DNA of 64,000 bases from Alitta virens (GCA_932294295.1 OW028579.1:558001-622000), one strand, 5' to 3'; positions 1-13,016 are shown, counted from the first letter of the stretch. Translations and numbers: made by a program. Notes: generated by a model from the sequence alone, not told the origin.

Positions 1-1008
1 AAATATTAATCTAATGATCTTAATATCACAATTAATAGCAGGAATACACCCTTCAAGCTCTCTTAAGTTCAATTTCCAATCAGTTGTAATAAATATCATT
101 TAAGTGAACATTAATTGTTTAAAAGAATGGGGTAAAAGTGTCACCCAAGGGGCTGCTTCTTGAGGGGTAAAAAAGTCTACCCTTTTCCCTTTCAACCCTC
201 TATTTGAGTGACAGGGAGATGCCCGAAGGTCAGGGGTTAAGTTAAAGGTTATGTCAAACTGTCAAAATTTTTGACTTTCTGTGATCTTGGATGTCTTTGA
301 TGAAATTATTTGAATTTTTCATTTTACCGTATCTTGTCCTGTTCTGTTAATGTTTTTCAATACAGATTGCGAACCCATAAACCTACTACTCCAGGCAAGG
401 GCAAATTACCAAAATAAATTGCATTTAACAAGTGCAATGTATCCCTCTTTCATTGGCTAATTAGGCCCATACAACAGGAGATTCTGAACAAAAAATTACA
501 ATCTGTAGAAGTCAAGTGGTTAGCTGTCATTAATTAAACCCTCACCTTTTATGAATTAATTGCAATTAATCGGTTTTATTGAAGAATTTCAAGGGCACAA
601 AAAGACATGTTTACAATAAATAAATAGGTAAATTAATAAACGAATAGGCCTAAATAGAATATGTTTTCATTTGAATATATACAGTGCAATACACACAGTT
701 GAGTGATGAAGTACTATCTTCAATAAGAAAAAAAAGTGCGATTATGTACTTAATTGTCTTTTAAAGAGGAATTAAACTTTTGTTGTAACTGTCATGATTT
801 GCATTTAAATAAGGCCTATACAGCAGTTTTGTATGTTTGAAATAAATTTTGTTTGAGAGAGAAATGGGTTCAAGAAATGTTACTCAAAACAGCCTTAAGT
901 AATTACATTCTCAAAACCATGGCATGAATAGTATATTTTCTAGTGTTATTGACTACATCCTCAGGATTTGAACAGTAGAACTTTCATGAAATTAGAACCT
1001 CGCCCTTG

Positions 1009-1095
1009 CAATATTCATGAGAAGGTCTTAATTTTTTTTTTTTTTAGATGGTCAACATCTTAGATGAAAAGATTAAGACCTTCTCATGAATATTG
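1009..1095. repeat. Perfect 24-bp inverted repeat with 39-nt loop
   Basis: The left arm at 1009-1032 (starts CAATATTCATGAGAAGG) and the right arm at 1072-1095 are exact reverse complements. The loop is T-rich. It could be a small MITE or a hairpin transcript. Confidence 0.85.
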
Positions 1096-1114
1096 TAAAA
1101 ATAGGTTACAGCCC

Positions 1115-1193
1115 ATTATTCCGACGGTTCATTAATCCGAACTGTCGCTAGTCCGACAGTTAGTTTATCAGACGGGTCGTTAGTCCGACAGAA
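1115..1193. repeat. Short CCGAC-containing repeats
   Basis: Four degenerate units of about 18-20 bp, of the type TTAGTCCGACGGTTCATTA. They look like the end of a dispersed element and follow immediately on the 1009-1095 hairpin. Confidence 0.55.
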
Positions 1194-1290
1194 GACAGGC
1201 CTAATTATTTATAGATAAATACCTACAGCTCCGTTACCCATACTTGAAATTAGTTAGATCATAATTGTAATTATGCAATAAGGACTTATT

Positions 1291-1390
1291 AGATAATTGC
1301 TAATTGCAATTCACACTTGACACCTTGCCCTGAGTATATCTATACGTTCAGGCCAAAGTGTCAAGTGTGAATTGCAATTAGCAATTATCT
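1291..1390. repeat. Near-perfect 36-bp inverted repeat (hairpin/MITE)
   Basis: The arms at 1291-1326 and 1355-1390 pair at 35 of 36 positions around a 28-nt spacer. The outer end is AGATAATTGCTAATTGC. It has the size and form of a miniature inverted-repeat element or a long precursor-like hairpin. Confidence 0.85.
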
Positions 1391-2739
1391 ACAAAGATGT
1401 GTAAAAAAGATTTTGGTCAATTGTTTTCGGATTTAAAAAAATCTAGATATATGTATTCCTGCCTTCTATAAATTGCTATGAATGTTTAACTTATTTAAAC
1501 GTCGCTGAATTGTGAGTTTCTCGTGTAGGTTTGCATATAGTTGGTATAAGGTTATGAGTCAAATTTATGTCAAAGAATTTCATAGAATTGATTTTCAAGT
1601 AGTCTAGATTTTGGTCAGTACCAATAATAATTCTCTTATGTTCTCTCTTAATTTTAGATATCACATTTTCATAAGTACATTACTGTGGTTAGAATTAAGT
1701 ATGACACTAGATGATTTTTAAGAGACAGTCAATTGAACTAAATTCAATTAAGCCCAATAAATCAATCAATCAGTTAAGAGGACCTAAATTTCAATGGTCA
1801 AGAGCTTATTAATAAGAGTGGCTTAAACATGTAAACATAGGCCTCACCGTACTGAAATTGCCATCAATACGGGGAAAATGGGCAATTAAACCCTCACACG
1901 TATAACTGAATTGCAGTATGCAATCTTTCAATGTCTTTACTTTCATCCATTCTCTTTTTTTTTCTCTCTAGCTTATTTCCTTTGCTAGCTATTACTTCTT
2001 GATGAATCTACCTCATGACTTATTAAATTTAATAGCAGGGCATGTATTAAAGTTAATGTTGTCTGTGCACGTTTTGATTAATTGAGTTTATTTAAAAAGC
2101 ATTCAGACAATAAAAACAACTAGGGGTAGCTGTATATTAAACACAATATAACATGCCCATCTACATTATGAAATGTGCATGCTCAGCTGTAAAGCTTCAT
2201 ATAGGTTGGCTCTGTGCAAGCATTTTGAAACAGGCAGCTAATTCTGTTTGTAAAAAGAAAAACTCTTTTCTTAGTAGGCCTTTTATGTATAAGTGAAAAT
2301 TATAAGCTCAAGGAGTTACAAACGTATGTCAATCTATATGTATTTCAATCAATGTTATACCTTTGATCTTTTTGAAACACATATCAAATTTTATACTTCT
2401 GTGTTCTAGACCATAGCCACTGCTAGCTGTGAACCCAGAAATTCCATTCCTAGATAATATGACAAGCTGTATTGCCTTAGTGATATTTAACCTTGGCCTA
2501 TGTGCCGACGTAATAATGAGGTTGACAAAGTTTGGAAACCACACTGGAAAAGGCAAATTTGACTCATTGCATGCTCACTGAATGTTTGTGGGAGGTCTGC
2601 CATATAATCCCAGGTTTACCAATTGATGCTTTTGATTTCCATGTAGTAGATATATCTGAGCAAATATTGTGTACACAATATTGAATCACACTGGTTTGAA
2701 TCTTGTTTATGTGATCGAAGCTAAAGTGCATATCAGAAC

Positions 2740-3345
2740 AATGAGCTCTCTGAGTCCGTAAATTTAGATCATTCTATAATTGAAAATGTTCAGTGTACTA
2801 AATACTTACGTGTTCACATTGAAAACAATTGAGATTTGATACTCACGTTAATGAACTTATTAGAAAGTTGTCTGCTATCTTGATTTTCAAGATTTAAGGC
2901 ATATTGTTCCTGAAGCTGTTCTTGTTTTAACTTTTAAGACACGTGGCTGCAACAATGCTTATGTTGAAAAAATTCATAGACTACAAAATAGAGCAGCTAG
3001 AATTATTTGTGCAAATTTTGACATTATTAACACTAGAGGTATTGACATAGTAAAGCATCTAAATTAGCCGGCTATTTCACAAAGAACTTTTTGTCAGCGC
3101 AAATTTATAATTATAATCATGGATATAAATAATAATGTCTGTATATATGCTCCAGATCACATAGTAAATTCCATTGTAATGGCTTGTGATATTAATGATG
3201 TTAACACGATATAGCTGTGCTATGAATACCCACGTGACATATTGGAGAATTGATGTCGTGGAAAAGTAATTTATTTATCGTACATTGAAACCAATTACTA
3301 TGATAAATTTAAACGTCAGGCAAAATTGTTATTTAGCTAAAAAAA
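2740..3345 (+). pseudogene. Decayed non-LTR retrotransposon (LINE) 3' part
   Basis: Around 2795-2880 the sequence reads TKYLRVHIENN, then a stop, then DTHVNELIRKLSAI after a frame change. This matches the region of LINE reverse transcriptases that usually reads KYLGVxID...HV. At 2970-3065 it reads VEKIHRLQNRAARIIC...GIDIVKHLN then stop, the widely conserved LQNRAAR motif near the RT C-terminus. Stops and frameshifts make it non-functional. An A-rich 3' tail follows. CR1/L2-like is my best guess for the clade. Confidence 0.7.
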
Positions 3346-3538
3346 AAAAAAGTAAAAAATTATGAAATGTGAAAATTCGTCCAACTATTTTTCAAAACAA
3401 AAAAAATATTGAAAAAAAAATAATTATAGTTTTGTTTTACCCTATCTGCCTGCTCAATAATATATTCAGTTGATCCTTTTGTTAAATTAGCTTTGAATTG
3501 TAGTTTCAACATGTGTATAAAAGATAGAATAAAAAAAT

Positions 3539-4013
3539 GTCTCTATCTATCTACCTTTCTACCTCTCTACCTCTCTATCTATCTATCTATCTATCTATAC
3601 TATCTATACTATCTATCTACCTATCTACCTATCTATACTATCTATCTATCTATCTATCTATCTAACTATACTATCTATCTACCTATCTATAATATCTATC
3701 AATCTATCTACCTACTACTATCTATCTATCTATAATATCTATCAATCTATCTACCTATCTACCTATCTATCTATCTAACTATACTATCTATCTCCCTATC
3801 TATACTATCTATCAATCTACCTCTCTATCTATCTACCTATCTGCCTATCTATACTATCTATACTATCTATCTATCTATCTATACTATACTATCTATCTAA
3901 CTATCTGTCTACCTATCTATCTATACCTACCTATATCTATCTATACTATCTATCAATCTACCTCTCTATCTATCTACCTATCTGCCTATCTATACTATCT
4001 ATACTATCTATCA

Positions 4014-4047
<34 letters not shown>

Positions 4048-4126
4048 ACTATACTATCTATCTATCTGTCTACCTATCTATCTATACCTACCTATATCTA
4101 TCTATACCTATCTATCTATCTATCTA
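3539..4126. repeat. CTAT tetranucleotide microsatellite, about 590 bp, interrupted
   Basis: This is tandem CTAT with variants (CTAC, CTAA, CAAT, CTCC). Internal segments containing CTACCTCTCTATCTATCTAC are themselves repeated (about 3820 and 3960). It sits directly on the 3' side of the LINE relic. An 80-codon frame through it is only a translation of the repeat. Confidence 0.95.
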
Positions 4127-4266
4127 TATTACTATGTTCAGGACATTTATTAAGAACACACAATTTATATATTGTTTTAATATCTCAGGTGTTTTACCAC
4201 GATTTTACTGTATATTTTGTATATATCTTGTTCCCTAGTTTTTGGGGGTTGAAATAAAATAAAATA
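4127..4266 (+). mobile_element. Likely LINE 3' terminus with A-rich tail
   Basis: About 125 bp of AT-rich DNA ends in TTGAAATAAAATAAAATAA, which looks like the 3' end and tail of a LINE. It may belong to the relic upstream, split by expansion of the CTAT array. Confidence 0.4.
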
Positions 4267-4747
4267 AGGCAGTGACTTGCCCTTATATGAACTCTAATCA
4301 ACCAGGCAATAATTGCAATTAACTGACACCTTTGAACAAACTATAGATACTGACAAGTCAATTACAATTCAGTGAGGTACAGTGACACTTTTTAGAGACA
4401 GTAAATTCCAATTAGGCCAAATCAATCAATTAGCTAATAGTACTAATTTTCTACTAACGCACGTACATATGGAAAGGCAAGATACGGACAACGGATGACG
4501 GACACAGACAGGGAAAAAACGGATGACGGATGACGTGTATGCGGACCGCAAAACGGACATATGGAAAGCCAGCTTTAGGTTTATAAGCCTGTTATAGTTA
4601 CTTTAATTCCAGTATTATCTAGAACTGTTTATTTTTTATTTATTTTTGTGCTATTTAGCTTCATTTTTATATATGTTATTGCCTCAGTAAACTGTTTGAT
4701 ATTTATAAATATATTTTATGTCAGTCTAGTGTATCAAACATGTTAAT

Positions 4748-4812
4748 AGGTGGCGCATCTGTCGTAGCGCCACCTAGTGTTAACTACATTCCTCACATTC
4801 GCCATCTGGTGG
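4748..4812. promoter_or_regulatory. Cluster of CTCF-like motifs upstream of the transposase start
   Basis: AGGTGGCGC (4748-4756) and GCGCCACCT (4767-4775) form a perfect 9-bp inverted repeat. The right arm continues as GCGCCACCTAGTG, whose complement is CACTAGGTGGCGC. At 4800-4812 is CGCCATCTGGTGG, whose complement CCACCAGATGGCG matches the CTCF core known from vertebrates and insects. The cluster lies about 100-165 bp before the ATG. Binding is inferred only from the motif. Confidence 0.4.
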
Positions 4813-4912
4813 AAAGCACATGCTGCTCTAGTCACTGTTTCAGAGACCTTTAAATGTCTCTGACTGTTTAGCTCGTGTATTGCAAAATCACTGACTGAGA
4901 CCCTAAAGAAGA

Positions 4913-7900
4913 ATGCCTCGAAAGAAGACACCCGCCTTTCGGAGAGGCTACAAGACCAGGTCGTTTGTAGTTGAAGAGGATGGTTCCATCAGAGGGCCAA
5001 AAAGAAAATGGGAGCCATGGGTAAAGGAGCAGGAGCATAATATTAATACTGAAGAAAGTCAGGACCCATCTGTGACACCTCCTGTTACAGATGTAGACTG
5101 TCAGCCGGACCTGAATAATCCGGAATCCTGCAATATATATGAACGCAATCGAGATAGATATATCAGTGCCTGGGACAGTGTTCGGCAGCAGTTGTTTTCA
5201 GCTTTTATAGAGGAACAGGCACCACCAACAGGTTCTTGTCAATTGTGTATTGCCCCTGCCACTTCTAGGTGTTTAGATTGCGGACCAGGCACCAGCTTTT
5301 GCTTAGGATGTTTGAAGGATGTTCATGCAAGCAATGTCTTACATCTTCCTGAAGTGATTGTGGTAAGTTTAATTTGTCAATGACATTTATAGTTTGAAAC
5401 AAAATGGGAGCAAGAGCCATACTATTCAATGATAAAAAACTTAATGTTGCAGGAAGGAGTATTTCATATCGTTCAGATTACGAAATTATTGGAAAGGCGA
5501 CACAAATGTAGCACCAGCTACTTGAAAGCATTGACAGTATGGGATGACAAAGGTACATATTTGTGCATTGAGTGCATTGAGTGCATGACATTGATTTTCA
5601 ACACAACATAATAAACTGTGTAATGTAAAAAAAAATGTATGAACTCAATTAAAATACAAAGAACTTTATTAATAATATTTTTGCTGTGCGGGAGCAATTA
5701 AAACAAATTTGTATGCATGGATATGTACATCAATTTGTTTAATATTGATTATACAATTATTTATGACAGCTCTTAGTTAAGAAGACTTAGTATGCAGTAT
5801 TTTTGTTTTCAGGCAGACCACAAGATTGCCTAGTAAAATTCTGTAACTGTGAGCCCCCTACTGTGACACTGGTGCGTCTACGTTTATGGCCAGCAAGCCC
5901 TGTTGAACCAACCACAGCTTTTACTTTTGAATTGCTAGATTGGTGGGCTGCTTTGCAACTTGAAGGGCACGTGGCCACTAAAACCTTTTCATCGGTGGTG
6001 AAATTGAAGAACTCGCATCTGAAAGGAAGTATTGTAAGTGTTCATATCACACACATATATATATATATATATGTATAATACATGTTATTTAAGGATGTTA
6101 TAGGGTTAAACCAACCATTGCACTCTTGTGCCATTAGAGATTATTTAAGACTGAAAGCTATTATCAACTCTCAATTTAAGAATTTTGTGAGGCCCAGATG
6201 TTATACCACCTAGTAAGCTTGTAATATTTTGTTCTTTACACATTTAGCGAATAACAATTTTTGATTTTGAGCTAAATGGTAGGCACATGCATTTGTTTTG
6301 AAGAATAATCATGTTTTTCTTTCCCAATTCATATAGGCAGGCCTTTACTTTATTACCCAGAAAATATCTTTTTAGATATTTTTTTTTTTTAACTTTACTT
6401 TTGTAGTTTTCACCATTGTATAAGGCTCTTATACAAGAGTCATGTGAGGAATACAGGCACTTCCTGTTTCAAAAGAGGTACAATGCAGACATATCACCAT
6501 CCAACTTCACTTCTTGTCCAGCTTGTCCCAAGGTGAGTAGCCCATTTATCTCGAACTCAGGTGCTCATGTGAAAGTGTCTTTTTTGTGACACTTGCGGTT
6601 TTATGTTGTATATAACATTCATTTTGTTGTTTAAATTACATTGCAGGATAGTGGTGCCATAACATTTTCAATGGATGCCAACTTTGGCCTTGTTCAGAAG
6701 AGAAGTAGCACTGCAAAGACCAAGCCTAAACATCATGACCTGTTGTTCTGTGACCAGGCTGAAGTTGATGACTTTGTTCAGCATTATTTAAACAAGCCAT
6801 TGAAAGGAAATGATGAGGTATGTGTTATACTAAATGCAAATCTTCAAGAATTGGTTTAAATATATTCACTCTTGGCTGTCAAGTTTAACACTATTTTAGG
6901 GATGATAATAATTCCATGGCTGTTTGCAGAAAATGTAACTGATTAAATTCTCCCTTTCTCTAAAACCATGTTATAAAGTAACAATATCATACCTACAAAC
7001 TGTAAATAAACTGTTTTTAGACATCAGTATTTAAAAATTATCTGACAAGATGCTGAGTTCAATTATACTCTATGAAAAATAGCACAGATCATGATGTTGT
7101 AAAATCACCTTTAGGAGATAGTTATTATGATTTCTGTACATTTTCAGGGTTGCAGTGATTTCAATGCTGGGGATATCGTTCGCAGACCATTTGATTCAAA
7201 GAAGTTGCATTTCACCGGTGTTTTTGGATCAGTTTGTAAACATGAAATTCCCATCAAGTTCTTCAGTCTGCGTCATGGTGAAAGGTTTGTTTTTTGATTC
7301 ATAGCCATTGGTGATTTCCTTAGATTAAGTAACTTTTAAATTATATCAATTTACTGAAAACAGAGTTGTGCCATTGACTAGCTATAACCTGTTTGTAATC
7401 TGAAACTGAATTTTCAAAAGCATTGTCTGATATCTTAATGATGGTATGAAGCTCGAATAGACCATCTTCCAGAGGCAGACAACTTACACACATTAATTAC
7501 ATAATTGTATGCTGCTCATATATTTGCAGGAATGAAGATTTATTAAATGGAGGGAATCGCAATAATGCCAATTTCGTCCCCTCTCCCTTGAAATGAATGT
7601 GTTAAATTGTTGTTTCTAATTTTTTTCAGATTAGCATATCCTGTCTTCTTGCTACAAAAGTTAGACAGTGTTCTTCACAAAGATATCAAATTTTCTGTAA
7701 TGTATGACATTGCATGTGTCATGGCAAGTCATTTTAAGGTATGTCTTAGAAGTAGTTATTTAAAATTTAAATCTAATTGTTTTGTGCATTGTTCTTTGCT
7801 GCAACTTTATTCTTGCTTATACTGCACACTAAAATTGTACTCCCATGTTGTGTAGTTTTTGCAAGTATTAATTCTAATGAAGTTATCGTCATTACTTTAT

Positions 7901-10900
7901 GAATGTTGATTCATATCAGTTACACAAGGATTCGCTACCAGCAAGGGATATGAAATTAGCGATACCCTTATTCCATGTCTTTGGCCATCGACATTTCTGC
8001 CAGGTAATTTGTTACTTATTTCAGTTCAACATCTTAATATTTAAATTCTTTTAATTAAAAGTCAGCTCCTTCCATTAAACCGATAATTACATGATCACGG
8101 TCGCATAAATAGTAATAAAAACATTTCAATTCTTATATTAATTAGTATTGTTAATCCTAAGAAGTACTGCTATTTGATAACATTGCAACAAAACTCAAGT
8201 TTTGATAGCTAGCATTATTCTTATTATTCAAAGTTCTTGTACAAATTTTTGTTGTGCCAAAAGCTGTTATAATTTTTTGTGGACAGGTAACTTACAGCCC
8301 AAGGTGCTTGGCAGAGTTTGGACTGACAGATGGTGAGGCAATGGAGAGGTTATGGTCTTTTCTGAGGCCGTTTTCAAAAATCACCAAGGAAATGACTGAC
8401 TGTCACAGAGTAGACCTATTGACAGATGCTCTTCTTCACTATCGGGAGAAGAAGTTGGAAAAGATAGGTATTATGTTCATTTCAACTTGAGATTTCTGTA
8501 AATATGCATAATTTAAATTACAAGTAATTGTTATTGTCTTATAATTTGTGCTGAGAGCAATTCATTCACTGAAATAATCTTAGTTCACTACATACATGTA
8601 TTTCTTATGCCTATATATGCTAAAATTTCAATGTATTTATATACTTGACTAATACCTATCGTCTATCTTTAAATATATTCCATGATTTAATTTTTCAGGA
8701 GATACCCTATGCCAGCGTCTGGTAAAAGCAGAAAGAACTGTTGCACTTGCTCAACAAGCACTGCATCAACAAATTAAGTTGGCGTGTGATCATGGTATGC
8801 TCTCCTATTTAATTCCAAATGTCTTAAATTGTTAATTCAATTAAACATAATAGCAGTATTATGTTTGAGAGGCTTAAATTTCCTGCAATACACACGTACA
8901 GGTATTAAGCCACATTTGTCACACACTACATTTTATATATTCAATGTTTCTTGCACAGGTTCGGTGACAGAAGATGATGTCAAAAACTGGGCTGATGAAT
9001 CTGGACAACCTCAACAGAATAGTTCTCATGGTATTTTTTGTTTTGCCTCCACTTAAGTGCTTTGGTTTGCTTCCACGTAAAACAAGAATTATTTTAACAG
9101 GCATTTCATTGCTATCTTCTGCCTTTTGTTATCTGAATGGATATGTGAATAAAACATTGATAAGAAAAGTTTAATATAGTAAAAATGTTCAGTTGAGGCA
9201 ATTTGTAATGTTACATCTTGCACTGTAACTTATGATTTTGTTTATACATTGTATTCATAGTGGCAGTTTTAACTAGAACGGTTGATCAGCTGACTGTTCA
9301 ATGATAAAGTGTGGTAGTGATGTTAACTGCAACTTCTTTCATTTTACATTGACTCAGTGCATATATTTATTGCAATTCTTCTTCAGATCAATATGATTGG
9401 CAGATGAAATATGCAGAAACTTTAAAGAGACTACAAGATATTAGGTGAAGTATTTCTGATTGTGTTAGTCCATTTAGTCTTGATTTTGCAACTGATCATA
9501 TACTTGCATCATACATTTTAGAGATGCCTATTTCTCAATACTACTGCATGGTCCAATGTATTCTTATATGACTTACTCAGAGGCAGATGTAATGAGTGAT
9601 AAGGCTAAGAGTCTACATGGTATTCATGTTGCCAGTTTACCAAAAGGTTGGGTCTCTGACTATATGCCTCAGCATATACTCCGAGTTAAAGGCAACTCCA
9701 ATTTAACATCTCATGTGAATGACATCCAGCTGGGATGTAGCTCATGAAGGGCTGAGGTTCAAGCACATGATCTAATAGAGAGCCAGCCAATGTAAAATTT
9801 ACACATACACCACCTAACTTATTTTCGTGTATATAAACATTATATTTTAATTTCCTGGAATTTTTTCTTCTTTTTTGGTCATCCAGAATGCTCATTGCAA
9901 CTACTATCACTACTTGTGATGAAGAAAAACTACAAAGTGAAAAAAAAAAGTATGTTTTTCTGTCATTCAATGAAACATTTTCACAAATTTGTTTTGTTGA
10001 AACAGTATCCACAACTTAAATGTATCATTGCAGATTGGAGACTGCTGTATCTAGGATACAAAAGAAACACCGCATCCCTAACAGATGGGATTCCAATTCT
10101 GAGCTATTTTGTGATTCCCTCTACCGCTTTCAAAGGCAAAGACGGGAGGATATTCTCCATAACCTGCTCACAAAAGCAAAAGAGAGACAATACATGTCTT
10201 CATTGCGAGCTAAATATCCAGGTTTGATCCTTTTCTATACTCTCTTTCAATTCTGAATCATATATGTTTATATGTAAGCATATATTGCTAATTTAGGGCT
10301 GTTTTATTTTAAATTGTCGCAGAGACAGGGACGGTTAATTTTTTCCCTTAAGTACACCTCCCACCTAATTTTTTTAAATATCCACCTTCTGCAGACTCCT
10401 TATTTGGAAGATGCTACCCAGAATACCCCTGAGTTTAATTGTGTATTTTTTTATCTAGAAGGTTGTAAAGCACGCCTTCAGGATATTGTCAGAGGATGAG
10501 ATGTGAGAGAGTGAAACATTCAGGAAAATTTTCAAACGATATAGCTCAGTGGAGATGAAGCTGAACAGTGCCACATAGTGCTCAGTATACTTTAAAAAAT
10601 GTAAGGATTAAAAACATATGGCTCGTTTTTGGAGAAAGATATCAGCAGTTTGCTACAAAATGCATAAAATGAAGGTGTACGGCGCCCAGGGCGTCAGTCA
10701 TTTCACCTTCCGACACTTGCTCGCTCGCCAGCCTACCTACTGGAGCTTTGTTGACATTACGGCGACATCTTCCAGTTTACTTTAGAGCGGTGTTTTGAAC
10801 TTTTAAAGGCTTTGTCATGCCAGAACAGTAATTTAACGTGAATTTAGTGTGTTATCGACTTATTCCAACATATTTTTCTCAGTTAGAGTTTTTGACCTGT

Positions 10901-12522
10901 AATCAGTGTTAGAAATCTGTTGGTTGATCGTCGCGAAACTGGTTCTTTTCCCAGTATGCTCCCGCAACGGCATAATTTATACAACAGTAACACCACCTTC
11001 TGGATACAGCGCCGATAGGCTCTAGTTATTGAATTAAATGATTTTTGTTTAAATATCTTCCAGGTATACTTTCATATAATTCAGTGTGAGTTGTAACAGA
11101 ATAATTATAAGAAATTTTAATTGAAGTGTCTGGTTTAATTGGGAGATATATGGTCCAGGAAGTCCCCAAATAATTATCTAACTACTAATTGATACCCAGT
11201 TGTTACATTTTGAAACTATTAACCTTTCAGATGGTCAGAAGGTGGCTGTACGTCTTTCATGGCAAATGAAAAAGTTAACCTCATCCATGAAGAAACTCAT
11301 AGGATTGTATAATCGTGCCGGCGATGGCCCACCTGGATGTTTGCCTGCCACGCTATCCTTTGATGAGATTGTCAAGCCTGACCACAAAATTTACCTTCTA
11401 CTGGAATCTAGTAATAGGGTAATTTGCAGGAACTATTCTTTGATAACACTTTAAATACAAGCATATTTTGCATACGTAAATAAGTGAATGCCCCGTAAAA
11501 AAATTAAAATTTACAAATTAAAAGTCAAGATATCATGGACACCAGATTGGTTAGTGTACACTACTTTATGCTTTTAAGAACTAAAGACAAATTAATTTCA
11601 TTAAAATTGTGTTTTTTAAAGTAGGGTTGTCATCGACATGTTGTATTTTGATGATCAAAATATTTTTGATCTAGAAAAAAAACTTTGTGTTTGATAATTT
11701 TTTTATCCTCTGAGGGTGATAGGGGTGCAATGACAAGCATTTAATTATAAAACCGTCACCCTAAGTAAATACAATTATCAAATAAAAGGTAAATCATTTC
11801 AAAATCAGTTAGAGGTGTATTTTGTGAATGGTGTTTTCCATTTTAATAGCGGGAAGACTTCCTTTGAACGTGTAAATACGTCATGATCAAAGAGAAACAA
11901 TGGAAATACAAAGTATTTTATGATTTTGCTATATTGTAATATCGACAGTTGAAGACCGATATCAATATTGAATAAGAAAGGTATAACAATGAGTACCAGG
12001 TTTTTTTTTTGTGAGGTTTGCTTACTTATGCATGGCACTGTTATTGCTCTATTAACTGAAATGTTAAGCTTTTATGTGTCATCCTTTCAGGAGAGTTCTG
12101 ATATTCCACAACACATCCAAGAGGAGTCTGTGGCTCAGTATCGGCTGCTTGAAAGAGGCAAAGAAGAGATCATCATGGTTCAACAAGAAATGTCATCGGT
12201 TTTGGCATTTTTTGTCTCACAGATGGAAGAGTTGCATGTCAAACTTTCTGACTGTGATGAACATTGTGGAAGAAAGTCCCTGCTCTATCACAAATGGGCG
12301 GCAACTCTCGGGATGTGTTATGAGCTTAGAGATGCTTTCCATTTGGAGGACACGCAACTACCTGAATTTCCAAGTTTGCCAATGAATCATGATATAGATC
12401 AATACAATAGGTTACATGAATGTAAAGATCAATCCCTTCCTGATGCTATGAATGAATGTGATTATAGCTCCGAAGATGATGACCATTATTATGATGATTA
12501 TTTTGAACTTTCTGATTCATAA
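4913..12522 (+). CDS. KDZ-superfamily (Zisupton-like) transposase, 16 exons, 891 aa, apparently intact
   Basis: Predicted exons: 4913-5362, 5453-5552, 5813-6033, 6407-6532, 6647-6817, 7148-7284, 7630-7738, 7920-8003, 8287-8467, 8699-8794, 8959-9030, 9387-9444, 9887-9949, 10034-10221, 11231-11418, 12091-12522. Every intron is GT/AG and all phases chain without a stop. Residues 109-144 form a CxC2-type zinc cluster: C109-x2-C112, C120-x2-C123, C130-x2-C133, H138, H144. A second Cys-rich stretch (CLVKFCNC, then CPACP) leads into the catalytic core. D309 lies in FSMDANF, D428 in MYDIAC and E483 in GLTDGEAMERLWSF, which is the D-D-E set and DGE..ER signature of KDZ transposases. Residues of about 527-640 are Gln/Lys-rich and probably coiled coil. 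The C-terminus is very acidic (SSEDDDHYYDD). The start is the first ATG of the open frame and opens with a basic MPRKK. Family knowledge: KDZ enzymes move cut-and-paste DNA transposons. I could not find terminal inverted repeats, so a domesticated host gene is possible. Confidence 0.9.
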
Positions 12523-12929
12523 ATTCTTTGGACATACTAAGTGTTGACCTAGATGGCGGACGAACGCACACACCTGTGAGCTGCTCCGACAAAAAGCTAA
12601 GTAAACCTTAATTAATCTCACTGAAACTTACTCAAACTGTACACACATTGCCACGAAGGTGTTTAGATTCTCTATATCAGTGATAACACGGCTTGTGTGG
12701 AAGAGTTATTGTGTAAATCAGTAAATTGGTCACGAATTTTCATTTGTTTTGATTTTGCTGGCGATCTAGCCCCAAATCCATGTATTATCGCTCACCCTGT
12801 AGAATTAAAAATCCGACTTTCTCAATTGTTTTTGACAATAAGATAAGCTAAACACGCACTTGTGTGGTCACTTGTGTGGTCATAAAACTCATATTAGGTT
12901 GAAATCTTTATAAATATCACGTTAAAGTA
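12523..12929. other. Transposase 3' flank, no gene seen
   Basis: AT-rich with one GC-richer patch near 12550-12595 (ACCTAGATGGCGGACG). No ORF, clear polyadenylation signal or terminal inverted repeat was recognised. Confidence 0.5.
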
Positions 12930-13016
12930 GGTCAGCAAATTAAGGCAATTCCAAAAAGGGGAATTTCCAGGTCAGCAAGTTATAACTATAGGGGATTTCC
13001 AAAAAGGGGATTTCCC
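12930..13016. promoter_or_regulatory. Three NF-kappaB consensus sites in a tandem duplication
   Basis: GGGAATTTCC (12959-12968), GGGGATTTCC (12991-13000) and GGGGATTTCC (13006-13015) all match GGGRNWYYCC exactly. The first two lie in 40-bp direct repeats that begin GGTCAGCAA (12930 and 12970). The sites are placed like a promoter for the ORF at 13113. Confidence 0.5.

Noticed and set aside
3493..3735. 80-codon frame rich in Tyr/Leu/Ser
   Set aside because: It is a translation of the CTAT microsatellite.
10600..11000. Extra GC-richer exon within the transposase intron
   Set aside because: The exons at 10034-10221 and 11231-11418 already join in phase, and no bounded in-frame exon was found here.
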